This document shows, in pieces, positions 11,684 through 23,117 of a stretch of 64,000 nucleotides of DNA. Source of the stretch: Stagonosporopsis chrysanthemi (lineage: Eukaryota > Ascomycota > Dothideomycetes > Pleosporales > Didymellaceae); NCBI GenBank assembly GCA_022560025.1, contig JAFISE010000076.1, forward strand, positions 1 to 64,000, given 5' to 3'. The stretch's first letter is position 1; every line of letters starts with the position of its first letter. Made by a program: the position numbers and the translations under genes. The notes under the pieces were generated by a model. It ran no database searches. It was not told the origin of the DNA and saw only the letters and a program-made list of their open reading frames with translations.

Positions 11684-14600
11684 TCACTTCTTCTTGGCCT
11701 TCGGAGCAGCCGCCTTCTCCTTCGCTTTCGCCTTCGGCTTGACATCTTCATCCTCATCTTCATCTCCGCTGCCATCCTTCGCTTTCTTCTTGCCCTTGCC
11801 TGCCGCAGCAGCTTTTTTCTTGGGGGCCGCCTTCTTCTTCGGCTGCTTGACGTACTTGTCTTTTGACAGGTCCACATCCTCGTCCTCTTCCTTGACCTCT
11901 TCGATGACTTCGCCTTCGTCCGACTCGTCTATAGCCTCTTCAAGATCAGGCTTCTCCTTGGCTTGCTTCTTGGGTGCAACGACGGATGATGCCTTCATAA
12001 AAGGCAGTGGGTGCGACTGCTGGTTGTATCTGCAATCTGGTTAGCGGTCGCTTCAGTAGTAGTGTGGAGGAAACTTGCAATCGAGTAAATGTCGCCTTGG
12101 CCTGTGTCTCAATCTTTACCTTCTCTTGATCCATCGGGCCAACACCAAGTTCGAGAATAGCATCAAAGTCATCCTTGGTCAAGAAGTAGCTGTCCATGAG
12201 CTCGATAATGTCAGGAACGGCATCCTTACCCTCCCTCTGCAGCTTGTTGACGAGCTCAGTCCACAACACGGGGATATACTGCTGTCGAACCTCATGCCTG
12301 TCACCCGAGGATCGCAGTCGCATGTGGGCCTGGATCTCCTTGACGAGTCGTGTGAGCTTGCCTTGGTTACTGTTCTTGCCCAGCCACGATGTGAAACGAG
12401 TCTGATTGCCTGCAGTGCTTCCAGAAACGAAGCTTGCAGGCCTGACGAAGCTGAAGACTGCATGTGCTGGCATCAGACTCCACTGCTGCTGTGAACCGTG
12501 AATCATGCGGTCGACCAGATCTCCGTCACTGATGCTGTCAGCGGCCTCAGATGCCAGTTCGAGCTTCTTCAAGTTCGCCGCTTTGCCGGAGTGGCCCTGG
12601 GCTCTGATAGGATTTGTGCCGAGATAGTTTTCCTGAAGCATGAGCGGGCTGAACTCGTGGTCGTTGAAGTACAGCTCGATCTTCTCGTTTAGTGTAGCTT
12701 TGCTGCTAGACGCAAACATGCCGCCGCCGAGGATCTTCTGTGTGATGTCCCACGGCTTCAGGATGACGTGCTTTTCCCAGTTCTTGCTCATCTGCTTGCC
12801 CTTGTCGAAGTCCATCGCCTCTTCATCCAGCTTGGCGGTCGAAAGCATGTTGACGACCTGGCGGATATCGGCATGGCTCCCCTCGATCAACGCATTGATG
12901 ACAGGTGCTGGCATATTCAGTTTCTCGCGGTACGCAATCGTCATGATACGAGAGCGGATCTGCTCAACCGTGGGTCGTCGGAAGGGCATATCGTATGTGA
13001 CGTAGTCGAACGGCTTCATCTTTGGCAGCTTGCGGTCGTTGCAGATCAAGATCATCGGAACCTCAGTCTTCTTGCAGACGGCGGCAAGCGCGCCAACACC
13101 ACCGCGATCACCAGCCGACATGCCGTCGACTTCGTCCATGATCAAGACCAGCTTCTTCTTCGACGCTTCAACCTTGAGGCCGTCGCCAGCGAAGTAGCCA
13201 TGCAGCGAGTTTGTGCTGAGCACGCCGCGCAGGCCCTCTTCAATGAGCTTCTTGCTGCGTGTGTCACTGGCGTTTCGCTCAACGATGTCGTATCCTTCGA
13301 GCTTGGCGACAAGATGTGCTGCTGTTGTTTTACCAATGCCTGGAGGGCCGTGAATCATGACGGCGCGGAAGACGCCACTGCCGTCTGCACCAGCCAGTTT
13401 GAACCCAGTTTTGAGGTTCTTGGGGTATTTCTGTAACCATCGTTGAAGCTTCTCAACAACAGCTTTGTTGCCGCAGATCTGAGCCAGTGACGAGGGTGCG
13501 TACTTGGTTGTCCACAAGCGCGCGTCAATGTCAGGACCAGCGCTCTTAGCGGCAGCCGTGATGCCCGCAGCGGTCGCCTTTCCCGCAGCTGCTTTGGCTG
13601 CTTCAGTAGCTTTCAGATCTTTCAAGCGCTGCTTCTCTTGTTCTTCGAGTTCAGCCGCCTGCTGTTTGATCTTCTCCTCTTCCTTTCGTTGTTTCTCCCG
13701 GTAAGCTGCCTGTGCTTTGGAGTCGCCCTTGTTACCAGCTGCTGTGAGTTTCTCGATGAGCACTGTCAGGCCGTCCTCGTCGATAGTCTTGATGTCCATC
13801 TCTCGGATCTTGCGCAGTTTGCTTGGCCCGGCATCTGACCCAAGGACCACATAGTTTGTCTTCTTGCTGGGCGCCCCGGTGACTTTGCCTCCGTGCCGCT
13901 TGACCAGCTCTTGCGCTTCAGTGCGGCCCCACTTTTGCAGGACACCAGTGAACACAAAGTTGAGCCCAGCAAGACATGTCTCAGATCCAGATGGCATCTC
14001 GCTGGATCCACCTCCGAGGGGCGCCGGTTCGCTCCGGCCCGCATTGGCTCTCCAGTCGAACTTGCTGTTTGCATCCGGTGGTGGCGGGGTCGGCGCGCGT
14101 ACAGTTGGAATGCTGTCATAGATGGCCTGGATATCTGCATCTTCTGCTTCATCGTCTTTCTTCGCCTTCTTCTTCGCGGGAGACTTTGCAGGTGCAGCCT
14201 TCTTCACAGCCTTTTTCGCTGGTTTCTCTTCCTCCGACTGCTCATCATCCAGGTCTGGTTCCGGCGACTTGCGCTTCTTCCCAGCAGTGGTCTTCTTAGG
14301 CTCGCTCTTGACGGCCCTTTCTTCCGGGTCAGGGTCTACAAAATCATCCTCTGCGTCCAAGTCTTTCATGTCGACGTCGTCGTCCGGCTCAAAGTCATCT
14401 TCGTCTTTGATCTTCTTCTGTTGTTTCGCAGGTTTTGCAGGTGTTCCTCGAGTGGGTAGCTTGATGGGCAGATCCTCGTCGCTTTCCGCAATCTCGACGT
14501 AGTCGTCTTTGCCCTTCCCCTTGGGCTTGAACTCATCGCCAAAGATGTCGTCTGCGTTGTCCAGTTCATCGTCATCAAACTCATCCCCATCATCCCGCTC

Positions 14601-15240
14601 CGCATACGATGTGACCTGTTTCTTCGCTCTCCCAGACCCCCTGCTATTTGTGGCTGGTGTCGCAGTCTTTGAAACTCGCGCATTCGCCTTCTTTGGTGTT
14701 GCCTTTGGTGTTTCGACAGGCTTCTCGACGGCCTTCTTGACAGGCTCGCTACGCTTGGGCTTGTTCGACTTGGCGAAGAAGTCGGATGTGGTCGTCTCCT
14801 CGAGGTCGGGTGTAGGTTCGCGCTTGGGTTTCTTTGGCGCAGCTTTCTTGGGTCTGGCAGCTGTCAGTCCGAGTCTTTGACGTCACTGTGCTGGTGAGTG
14901 TCTGACTTGACTTCCTCGACCTTGTCGTCGTCGTCGTCGGATTCTTCCACTACGACACGGCTCGCACGGCCCTTCTTGGGTGCTGCTTTTTTTGGCACAG
15001 GCTTCTGAGCTGGCAATTAGCTGTGATTTGGATGTATCAGGCTCGCAGGCGAGGGTGCATTGGCGCCTGTGCTTGAGCAGATAGGTCCACTGTCTGATGC
15101 AAAGCCAAAGTGAATGCTGTGCAGTAATCCAGCAGCAGAGAGTCATGCAAACATACCGCATCCTTCTTTCCTGAGCCCTCACTGCCCTGGCTCGCCTTGG
15201 GCGGTCCACCGCCAAAGAAGCTTCGAATATCCGCCGGCAT
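11684..15240 (-). CDS. RFC1: Replication factor C subunit 1 (clamp loader large subunit)
   Basis: RFC1 is the large subunit of the clamp loader that opens PCNA and places it at primer-template junctions. Four exons are inferred: 15240-15157, 15004-14907, 14853-12079 and 12029-11684 (1100 aa). The N-terminus MPADIRSFFGG fits the family PIP-like start, and a long acidic/basic linker follows. A BRCT domain lies at about 350-430 (LAGLNFVFTGVL...KKTNYVVLG). The AAA+ module has Walker A GPPGIGKTT near 562 and Walker B LVLIMDEVDG near 628. The RFC1 C-terminal domain follows, ending in a Lys/Glu-rich tail (KKAAPKKKAAAAGKGKKK). The last intron (12030-12078) has a GCAAGT donor and CAG acceptor, a GC-AG intron, and is needed to reach YNQQSHPLPF. 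The intron at 14854-14906 has a weak donor (GTCAGA) and is the least certain join. Confidence 0.95.
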
Positions 15241-15539
15241 AATGTTGTACAACAATCCTCAACTGCACAATCGCAGCAGACTAAAGACGTGACAAAAGGA
15301 AAGAGCCCACGACGGGTGTGTTGATGTTATTATACGCCTCGTCCCTCGAGGCAGCATTGACGTGATGGACGCGCCTGGGACGCGAAGTCATTAGGCAGGC
15401 GCGCGCCGGCGCTAGCACATTAAGTGCAGCCACAGCTCCCGCCTCAGCCACACCTTGGCGGCAGAAGTTCGAACTTCAACATCGACCGACGTGAGCGGAC
15501 TGCGGACCCCCGACGCACCACACAACACCACACACCACC
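15241..15539. promoter_or_regulatory. Bidirectional promoter of RFC1 and MRPL16 with two ACGCG cores
   Basis: The two start codons are only 299 bp apart and point away from each other, so both promoters sit here. ACGCG occurs at 15369-15373 and 15380-15384, 11 bp apart, within a GC-rich segment. ACGCG is the core of the MBF (MCB) site that drives G1/S transcription of replication genes in yeasts, which would suit RFC1. The functional reading is an inference. Confidence 0.5.
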
Positions 15540-16382
15540 ATGCCGCCGCCCCGAACACCGCAGGGCCTCCTGGCGTCCTTCAGCGCGCTGAGTCTGAGCG
15601 CCGCGCGCCCCCGACGTAATGCCCACCATCCCCAATTGATGATGGAATGCTCACACAACCACAGCCTCAGCACTCCCGCGCTGCCAGTTCCTCGCCCCAC
15701 CGTCGCTCCAGCTCGCCGCCGCCCGCGCCTTCTCCTCCACCCCCGTCTCCCACAACTACCTCATCCCCAAGTCCGGCGAGTCGCGCAAATCCCGCAAAGG
15801 CCGCTGCCGCGTCCCCACCGGCGGCAGCATGCGCGGCACGACTGTCGTCTGGGGCGACTACGGGCTGCGCATGCGCGACCACGACCGCCGCATCAGCGCG
15901 CAGCAGCTCAAGATTGCCGAAGACACGATTCGCAAGAGGCTCCGAGGCATGAAGTTCCGCATGTACATGCGCCTGGCGGCCAACATTGGCGTGTACACGA
16001 GTGGAAACGACGTGAGAATGGGAAAAGGTAAGGGAAGCTTTGATAGGTGGACGGCAAGGGTGGCGGTTAGCAAGATCGTGTTTGAGATCCAGGGGGACTT
16101 GCACGAGCAGGTTGTGAGGGATGCCTTTAGGTTGGCGGGGAATAAGCTGCCGGGTGAGTTTTGCCGTGTCTGGCTGCGAGAAGGGCGAGATTAGAGTTGC
16201 GCTAACGACCGACAGGCCTGTACGAGTTTGTCAAGAAGGGCGATGCGCCGGTCATGGGCATCACGAAGCTTGCGAATGGTGTGACAGCCGAGGATCTCAA
16301 GAGGCCGCGGAAACTGCTCCCGCTCGAGCAGACGGCAGCGCGCATCCCGGCTGCTGGATCCCAGCCATCAGCGCCGTTGTGA
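15540..16382 (+). CDS. MRPL16: Mitochondrial large ribosomal subunit protein uL16m
   Basis: Three exons, 15540-15615, 15671-16153 and 16216-16382, give 241 aa. Introns of 55 and 62 bp are GT-AG. The first ~50 residues form a Ser/Arg/Ala-rich mitochondrial presequence (FSALSLSAARPR...AAARAFSSTPVSHNY). The L16 core follows: KGRCRVPTGGSMRGTTVVWGD, RMYMRLAANIGVYTSGNDVRMGKGKGSFDRW and VSKIVFEIQGDL. Exon 3 completes the last helix (LYEFVKKGDAPVMG). uL16 sits near the peptidyl-transferase centre and tRNA sites of the ribosome; this copy is mitochondrial by its presequence. The gene is divergent from RFC1 and convergent with DPL1, with 112 bp between stops. Confidence 0.93.
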
Positions 16383-16494
16383 GCGAGGGGAAGTGTAAAA
16401 TACCATGTCCAGTACGTCTGTAGCTATATGATATGTACGAGAGGCCCCACCAATGTCCGGGTCACGATACAGAGATATGCAAAGGAAAGTGCCA

Positions 16495-18252
16495 TCAGAC
16501 CTTGTACAGCGTGTCCAAGAACCCCTTCGCCAGATCCACAACCACGCTCTTGTTTGGCAGACTTCCCGCGACACCATACAGCGCCGCGGTATCCCCCTTC
16601 ACTGCACCCTTCGCCCCTTTCCCCTCGGCAATGCGCCTGCGCTCCTGCTCCTTGACGTCCTCAACAACATCCACCAGATCCCCAACCAGCTTGTCCACAA
16701 CCGCCACAATCGGCAGGGTGACAGCGACGTGAATCGCCGGCGGGTTCTGCAGGGCATTGAGATGCCAGCCCTTGGCGCTCATGCCATCAGCAATGTCATA
16801 GATATCCAGCGTCTCCGACAGGAACGACACGACGCTGACGAGCGGGCGGCCAATGACCTTCAAGTCGCCGCTGAGCTGCGGGTTCTCGCGCAGCGCAGCC
16901 TCGATCTTCTTCATGCCGCCGACGATCTTGTGACACGCGTCGATGTAGCCGGCCTCGCCCTGCTTGACCAGACTGGCCCAGCAGCCGGCAATCAGGGCGC
17001 CGGGCCGCGAGCCCGCGATCGACGGCGAGGCGTACACACCGCCGCTCCAGTCGGGCGAGATGAAGTACTGGTACTTGCGCAGGTTGTCGGAGCGGTAGAG
17101 CACGGTGCTGTTGCCCTTGGGCGCGAAGCCGTACTTGTGCGTGTCGCACGAGATGGAGGTGACGCCTTTGAGGCGGAAGTCAAAGGGCTCAAAGTCAAAG
17201 CCCGCCTTGGGCAGCAGTGGGATGATGAAAGAGCCTAGACAGCAGTCTACGTGGAGGGGGAGTTTCTGCTTGTGTGCGAGCTTGCTGAGGCCCGTGATGT
17301 CGTCGATGATGCCGTGGGGGAAGTTGGGCGCGCTGCCGACGAGGAGCACGGTGTTGGGGTTGATCAGACGTGAGACGGAGGGGAGGTGGACTTTGTAGCT
17401 CGGGGCTTTGCAGGCGACCAGATGGACCTTGATCTTGAAGTATTCACCTGCTTTGCGGAACGCTGTGTGGGCCGTCTCTGGCAGAATCATCTCAGGCTGG
17501 GTGACGCCACGCTCGGCGTAGGCTTTGTTGCGGGCAGATAGACAGGCCATGAGAATCGACTCGGTGCCACCGCTGGTGGTGACGCCGACGGCACCCTCGG
17601 GCGCGCTGAAGAGGGACAGCACCATAGCTACAATCTCAGCCTCCATCTTTCTGACGCCGGGGAAGACGTCCGGATGGATCGGGTTTGCGACGGTGAACTT
17701 GCCAAACGCCTCCGTCTGGAGTCGGATGAGCTCTTCGCCGCCGTGGTACACAGCACCGCTGACACGCCCATCCTCCCACCGCGTGTGCTCCATGTCGGCC
17801 AGCTCGCCCAGCTTCTTGCGCACCTCCTCCTCGCTCCATCCTTGGCTCGGCAGGGTCGTGAGGCGCTCGATGCCCGGGCCGCTGGGAACCAGCTTGCGCT
17901 CGAGCTTGAGCAACGACTCGGAGATCTGCGTCTGGACCTTGGTGCGCACACCCGGAAGTCGCAGAAACACGCCGTAGAGATAGCGTCTCACGGCGACGTA
18001 GAGATCAGACAGCGAGCCGAAGATGCCGCGGCCCTTGAGCTGGTAGTACAGCACCCGCGTCCAGCGGAGCAGGAACAGGATGAAGACGACGTTGCGCAGC
18101 CTGTCACACCACCAGCATTAGCTATGCGCCCATCACGTGCAGGGAGGAGCGTACACTTCGATGTTCAGCACGGCCAGCTGGCCTTTCGGCGACCCGCGAT
18201 GCGCATTGAACGTGTCGCGGAGACTGACGGGCAGGCGCGAGGAGCCGGGCAT
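16495..18252 (-). CDS. DPL1: Sphingosine-1-phosphate lyase
   Basis: This ER enzyme cleaves phosphorylated long-chain bases to a fatty aldehyde and phosphoethanolamine, the exit step of sphingolipid breakdown, using pyridoxal phosphate. Exon 1 (18252-18155) encodes the lumenal N-terminus. A GTACGC donor leads to exon 2 (18100-16495), total 567 aa. The exon join reads NIEVLRNVVFILFLLRW, creating the single N-terminal membrane span, so exon 1 is required. The catalytic domain contains VTTSGGTESILMA (cofactor phosphate binding), HVDCCLGSF and the PLP-lysine motif CDTHKYGFAPKGNS, with the lysine near residue 355. Length matches the family (about 550-590). The coding ORF would otherwise begin with GTG, which supports the spliced start. 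Confidence 0.95.
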
Positions 18253-18867
18253 CGTGGCGCGGGAAGTGCACTGTGATTGTGGAGAGCGGTCATGGCGAGG
18301 CGGGACACCGCGTGTATGGAGGCAGCGGAGCGGCAATCACATGCGGGGACGTCACTTGCTCGGCTTCCCAAGGCCTCCGCGCCCGACTCCACTCTGCAAC
18401 GTCCTTCTAGTGCTTCCAGAAGCTTGTTATGCGTCGTGTGCCGTCTCTGTTTTGGTCAGCCTTGCAAACGACCAGCTGGCGTCTCCACTCACATCTCAGG
18501 CGTGCAGTGAGAACTTTGTTCACGAGGCGCAGTGCTGGTGCCAGGCCACGGCGTCTTGGAGGCAAGCATTGCGGCGGCCATTGTTCGCAGTGTGGACCCA
18601 GCACGAGGCTTACAACGCGACCTACCGGCGCACTCAAATAACACACTGCACCGCCGTTGTGGAGACGATGCTGGAAATAGGTCTGCTGGCTCGCTGGACA
18701 ACGATGAGTGATCATTGTCGTACTAATCATGTCAACAAGTGGATCGGGAGCTGATGAAAATACGAGCATTTCCTCGTTGACTCGCGCACGTGATGCCACA
18801 GCTAGCCTCAGAGCACCTGGCATGAAACAACGATCCAAAGCTTGCGGTTTGCAGAGCTTCCAGCTAA
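18253..18867. other. Intergenic between DPL1 and an MFS transporter gene
   Basis: A 615-bp spacer holding the DPL1 promoter and the 3' flank of the MFS gene, both minus strand. ORFs up to about 200 codons cross it, but all overlap flanking sequence out of frame and have no recognisable domain. No repeats or RNA genes are seen. Confidence 0.55.
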
Positions 18868-20285
18868 TCAGTGCGTCTTCGGTCTGACATGAACCGTGAC
18901 CAAGCTGCCAGCGCTCAGCAGCAAGCACACACCCGTGAACAGCACCACGGCCTTGTACGTGCCCAATCCGTATCCCACATCGCCACTCGACCATCGCAAC
19001 AACCCAGCACTAATCGGTCCCGCACCGATATTTCCAATTCCCTTTCCAAAATTAAACATACCAAAGATGGCCTGCGCGGCGGAAGGCTCGTCGCTGACCG
19101 CCGTCACCATCCTGGCCCACATGGCGGTGTAGCCAGCGCCAAAGAACCCAAATAGGAGTGAGAAGGTCACAAGAGGCGTGATCGAGCGCGCGAGTCCCCA
19201 GGCGCTCAGTGTTGAGATGGCTGCAATGGATGCTGACATTGTGATGAGCGCATTGACGGATGTCCGTTTGTCTGAGAGGTAGCCGAATGTGAATTGACCC
19301 GCGACCTGGGCAACGCTCATCAGGGCCAGCAAGAGTGCGCCTTTCGACGTGCCAAGGCCAAGTGCAGTCGCGTACGAGGGCAGGAAGAGGGCGGGGAAGA
19401 AGTAGCCCAACCCCATGAGCAGGTTACTGATGCTGTAAATCCAAAACAGCGGCTTCCTGAAGAACGACCAGTCTGTTCGAAGTCTGACGTTCTGCTGCTG
19501 TCCTGGCCTGCCCTTCAGCAGTGGTATGAGCGGCCCTGTGACAACGAACAGAAACACTGCCACACCTCGCAGCGTCGTCTTGTGCCCGTACTTGTGCAGC
19601 AGAGCCTGGAGACTTAGCGGCGTTACTGCACCACTGACGCCTGATGCGCTGCAGAGCAATCCGTACGCCATGCCGCGGCGGCGAACCCAGTACTCGTCCA
19701 CCATAGACAGAATGGGGTAGTAGAAGATGATGAAGCCAATACCGTACAACACGCCCTGAGTAAGAATCAACGTACCTGAAAAAGCACTTAGCGAACGGAC
19801 GGACAGAAATAGACACTGAAATACAACACTGAATTGACGCTCATTGACGTACCCAGTGAACCAGCAAAAGACCCCGCCACAAGTCCCAGAATACACAACG
19901 GCCACCCAACAAGAATCATACACGTCCTGTACCCCGACCACCTCCTTATGAAAGGAATCACCAACGGCGCGCCCAAGTACGAGATTCCCGACGCAGTAGT
20001 TCCGACAATGGATATGTACGGGCTGTTCTTGAATTCGGGGATTGAAGTGTAGTATTCGCCGAAGATACCAAAAGAGAGAGGGAAGCCCCAGAGGAGAGCC
20101 TCGAAGACGAAGGCGGCGAGGAGGAGGCGCCATGCGTGGCGGCCGCCGTCAATAGGAGGGGCAGTTGATGTTTGAGCTTGAAAGATCTCGGCTTCTGGTT
20201 GTAGGGTTGATAATTCGAACGTTTCCTGCTCGCGGGGCGGAGCATTGGGAGCCTCTACTGAGAAAGTTTTAGCCTGAGATGGCAT
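18868..20285 (-). CDS. MFS monocarboxylate-type transporter
   Basis: Two exons, 20285-19853 and 19775-18868, with a 77-bp intron, give 446 aa. The join reads SLGTLILTQGVLYG. The hydrophilic N-terminus (about 50 residues) is followed by about 12 hydrophobic segments, for example LLLAAFVFEALLWGFPLSFGIF, LIPLLKG in the central loop, and SIAAISTLSAWGLA. The signature between helices 2 and 3 (SYLGAPLVIPFIRRWSGYRTCM) and the sequence YYPILSMVDEYWVRRRGMAYGL are typical of the fungal monocarboxylate porter (MCT/SLC16-like) branch of the major facilitator superfamily. These lie in the plasma membrane or vacuole. The substrate cannot be read from sequence; several fungal members are not monocarboxylate carriers. 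The gene stands alone, not beside biosynthetic enzymes. Confidence 0.88.
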
Positions 20286-20581
20286 TGAAGAAGTTGCTCT
20301 GTACAGTTTGGTCCTGCTAGCATGACTTCACCGCTTTGATATCGGTATTGTCGTAAGAGTGGCCCAGAGGGTCGTTGTGTTATGTTAACTTGGGACAGCG
20401 CTGCCTCGGTTGTCGATCTTCACCCTTGTGTGACGATGCCCCGCCATCCACCTCACAACCCTAGCCTGGATGTCTCGGGCTACAAAGCCACCGGAAGCTC
20501 AGCGCTTATGTACTACTGCGATCGTCCTTGACGTTGCTTTGTTGCTTTATTGCTAAAGAGGTCGACTGCGCGCTCGCCAGC

Positions 20582-23117
20582 CTACCGTTGAGCGTGGAAA
20601 CGTTCATGGGCACCCATGGCGAAGAGCGGCATGACTGCGCCGCATTCATCGCACTGGTACGTGTCGGAATCTGACATGTTCTCTTCGTCCTCCCAGACGT
20701 CGTCGACGTTGCTATTGTGCTCTTGGGATGGTGTAGGGAAATCTTCCGACCCATATCTGTGTAAATGGATTTTCGGTTTGTGCTGTAGCTGTGCGCCATC
20801 CATGATCATGTTCTCGTCTTTGGAGACGTTCTCAACCCTGGCCTCAGCAAGCTCATCTGACACGCTGAAAGGCGACAGTGTATTATTCTGCCGTCTGAAC
20901 ATCTTTCCAATGTCTCTCCCGGCCCCGCCTTTCTCGCTTGCGCCCTCCACCATGTTGGCAGCCGCGAGATTCACAAGACTCAGGTTCCAGCCTTGCTTTT
21001 CGGGGTGCAGTTGTCGAAAAAGTGGCAACAAAGTCTCGCGTATCATCCTTTCAGCCAGTATCTCAATATCTGTATCCAGCTTGAAGACAAAGTTGGGCAT
21101 TGGTGCTGACTTCGAGATGCGTGCGAAGGAACGATTGCGGCTTCCGTCTGGGTTTCGCGGAGGCCGTGGACGAGTAGACAGACGAATTGTCTTTGGATGA
21201 GCGAGCCAGCGTGGAGTCGATGCCGTGTCAGTAGCAGACGGATCCTTTGATGGCTCCTGGTCAACACCGACCAGGTCCATACGCATACGTTTCAGCAGAC
21301 TTGCGGCCAGCACACGCAGTTGCTTGATCACTTCCTCAATTGTGTCGAGACGTTTGTAGCTGTCCTCGATGCTGATCTGTCGAGGTGTGTCGCGAGCCTG
21401 GCCAACAGGCGTGTCATCGCACCCGTTCAACAGGTCCCACACACGAGTCCCTATACCATGTGGCGTCCCTGAACCCCCAAGAATACGCTCCAAAACATCC
21501 GGACCGATATCAGGGTACGTGCGTACATCACGCACTCTCACGTCCTCCTTTGTTCCTCCATACACCAAACCTGTGTCAAAGTCTGCCGGGCGTTGTAGAA
21601 CGTAGTGTCTGAGCTTCTGTGCAATTTTGAAGCCTATGCCGGGGATCTTCCCAACCTCGTGCTCATCGATGAAGGGAGTGACGTTGTCCCACTCGTCATC
21701 GTCAGCTGTGTATGGCGGTATCAACGTCGTTTGGCTGTTGGGCTTGTGGAGGTTGCCAACAAGCTTGGAGAGGAGCTTGTTAGTTGAAACGCCTACAGTA
21801 GCCGTGTAGCCTAGATCATATTCAAGCTTCAGTCGGATATGCTGAGCCAGGTGGCTGGCTAACAACAGTCGAAGCCGCAAAGGGTCATGGGAGTTGTTGT
21901 CTAGATCTATGAAGCATTAGAAGCGCACGTTGAAACATGAAACGTGGAGACTGATTGATGGCCATGCATCGACATTTCTTGGCGTGGCCCAGCGCCCTGC
22001 ATAAAATGCATGAGACGACTATACAGCTTACATGCCACATTACATGTTTCCGGGGTAATGCAGAAGCATAACCATGTAGTTCATGCACATTGCGGCTATG
22101 TAGCAGACTCACCAGATGTTTGCCCCGGCGGTTCTGGATAAACATGGCCAGCATAGTTGGTCGCATCAAAGGAGAAGCCTATCGTGGGGTCATGTTTGGA
22201 TAAGCGAAAGAAGGAGTCGGCAAGATTGGCAGAGTTCACGGTTGACAGGTTGCTGTCGACCAGGTCAGATACATCGAGCCAGACCTCGTCAAAGCCAAGC
22301 CGTTCGCAGCGCGAGTTCCACGAGAAAGAACGCAACAGAGCATAAAGTTGTTTCGAGGCATTTCTGAAGCGAGTCAAGTCTTCACCCAAGACGATAACCA
22401 CGTCAGGACACAGCCTTTTGGCTTCAGTAATCAGCTGCAGCTTGTGCAATCCCTGGGGAGGTCAGCAGGCTGGCGCTGTGCTCAGTCTGTCGCTGCGTAG
22501 TGCGTATAGATGCACGAGACTTGGCTGCGTAGCAGTGTCTCGGCAGCAGCACGTGAGGAGGTGAGACAAGGATGGGAGTGGGAGCGGTACCCTTCGGCGA
22601 GCCTCGTAGTTGCAGGTCACGACAATCTGCTTCTGCTGCACGGCGAGAGGCAAGGCCTTCAAGTGCGGCTGCTCGCGCTCGAAGACGCTGGCGTAAAAGC
22701 AGTCCTAATCGAGGGCGTGTAAGCCGCAGTCAGGTGGGGTCGTGTCAACAGAGACATGACTCTGGGCGCACGGGGCAACACGTACATAGTCCTAGAATGG
22801 TTCAGGCAGCTCGTTAGCATTGCTGAGCACGATTAGACGCAAGCAGTTACGACGATGGCGACGGCCGTCTACGGCGCCGAGGCGTCCTCGGTCAGGCTGT
22901 GTGACGAGCGCGACGGGATGCCTGGCGGCCGGCCGGCCTTTGCTGAGTGCTGGGTGCTGAGTGCTGGGTGCTGAGTGCTGGGTGCTGAGTGCTGGGTGCT
23001 GGGTGCTGGGTGCTGGGTGCTGGGTGCTGGATGCCGAGTGCTGGGTACTGAGTGCTGACCTACAAAGTGGAGGATGGTCGAGGCGAGCTGGCGCTTCCAC
23101 CTGGTCCTGCGGTCCAT
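20582..23117 (-). CDS. Y-family translesion DNA polymerase iota
   Basis: This is a translesion polymerase that copies past damaged bases. Five exons are inferred: 23117-23064, 22791-22786, 22704-22591, 22452-22113 and 21900-20582, giving 610 aa. Exon 1 ends STILHF, exon 2 is only GAC TAT, and exon 3 begins DCFYASVFERE. Together they form HFDYDCFYA, the first catalytic motif, in which the Asp of exon 2 is expected to bind metal. Exon 3 ends CNYEARRR and exon 4 has GLHKLQLITEAKRLCPDVV, YALLRSF and ERLGFDEVWLDVSDL, the second acidic motif. Exon 5 holds the thumb (GIGFKIAQKLRHY), the little-finger domain and a C-terminal C2H-type finger (CDECGAVMPLFAMGAHERFH) resembling a ubiquitin-binding UBZ. 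Introns are 272, 81, 138 and 212 bp, longer than usual here. The first ATG and exon 1 are the least certain parts. Confidence 0.88.
22786..22791 (-). other. 6-nt micro-exon encoding Asp-Tyr of the Pol iota catalytic motif
   Basis: The minus strand reads CTAG, then GACTAT, then GTACGTG. The hexamer has a perfect acceptor and donor, phase 0 on both sides, and supplies the DY needed between HF (exon 1) and DCFYA (exon 3). Reading on past the hexamer meets an in-frame stop after about 30 codons, and skipping it deletes the invariant Asp. Confidence 0.75.
22941..23057. repeat. Heptanucleotide minisatellite inside Pol iota intron 1
   Basis: About 16 tandem copies of a 7-bp unit, TGCTGGG or TGCTGAG on the plus strand, with a few degenerate copies at the right end. 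It occupies much of the 272-bp first intron of the polymerase gene and ends a few bases from the GTAGGT donor. Confidence 0.9.

Noticed and set aside
22941..23057. CRISPR-like array
   Set aside because: The 7-bp unit is directly tandem with no spacers, and the genome is eukaryotic.
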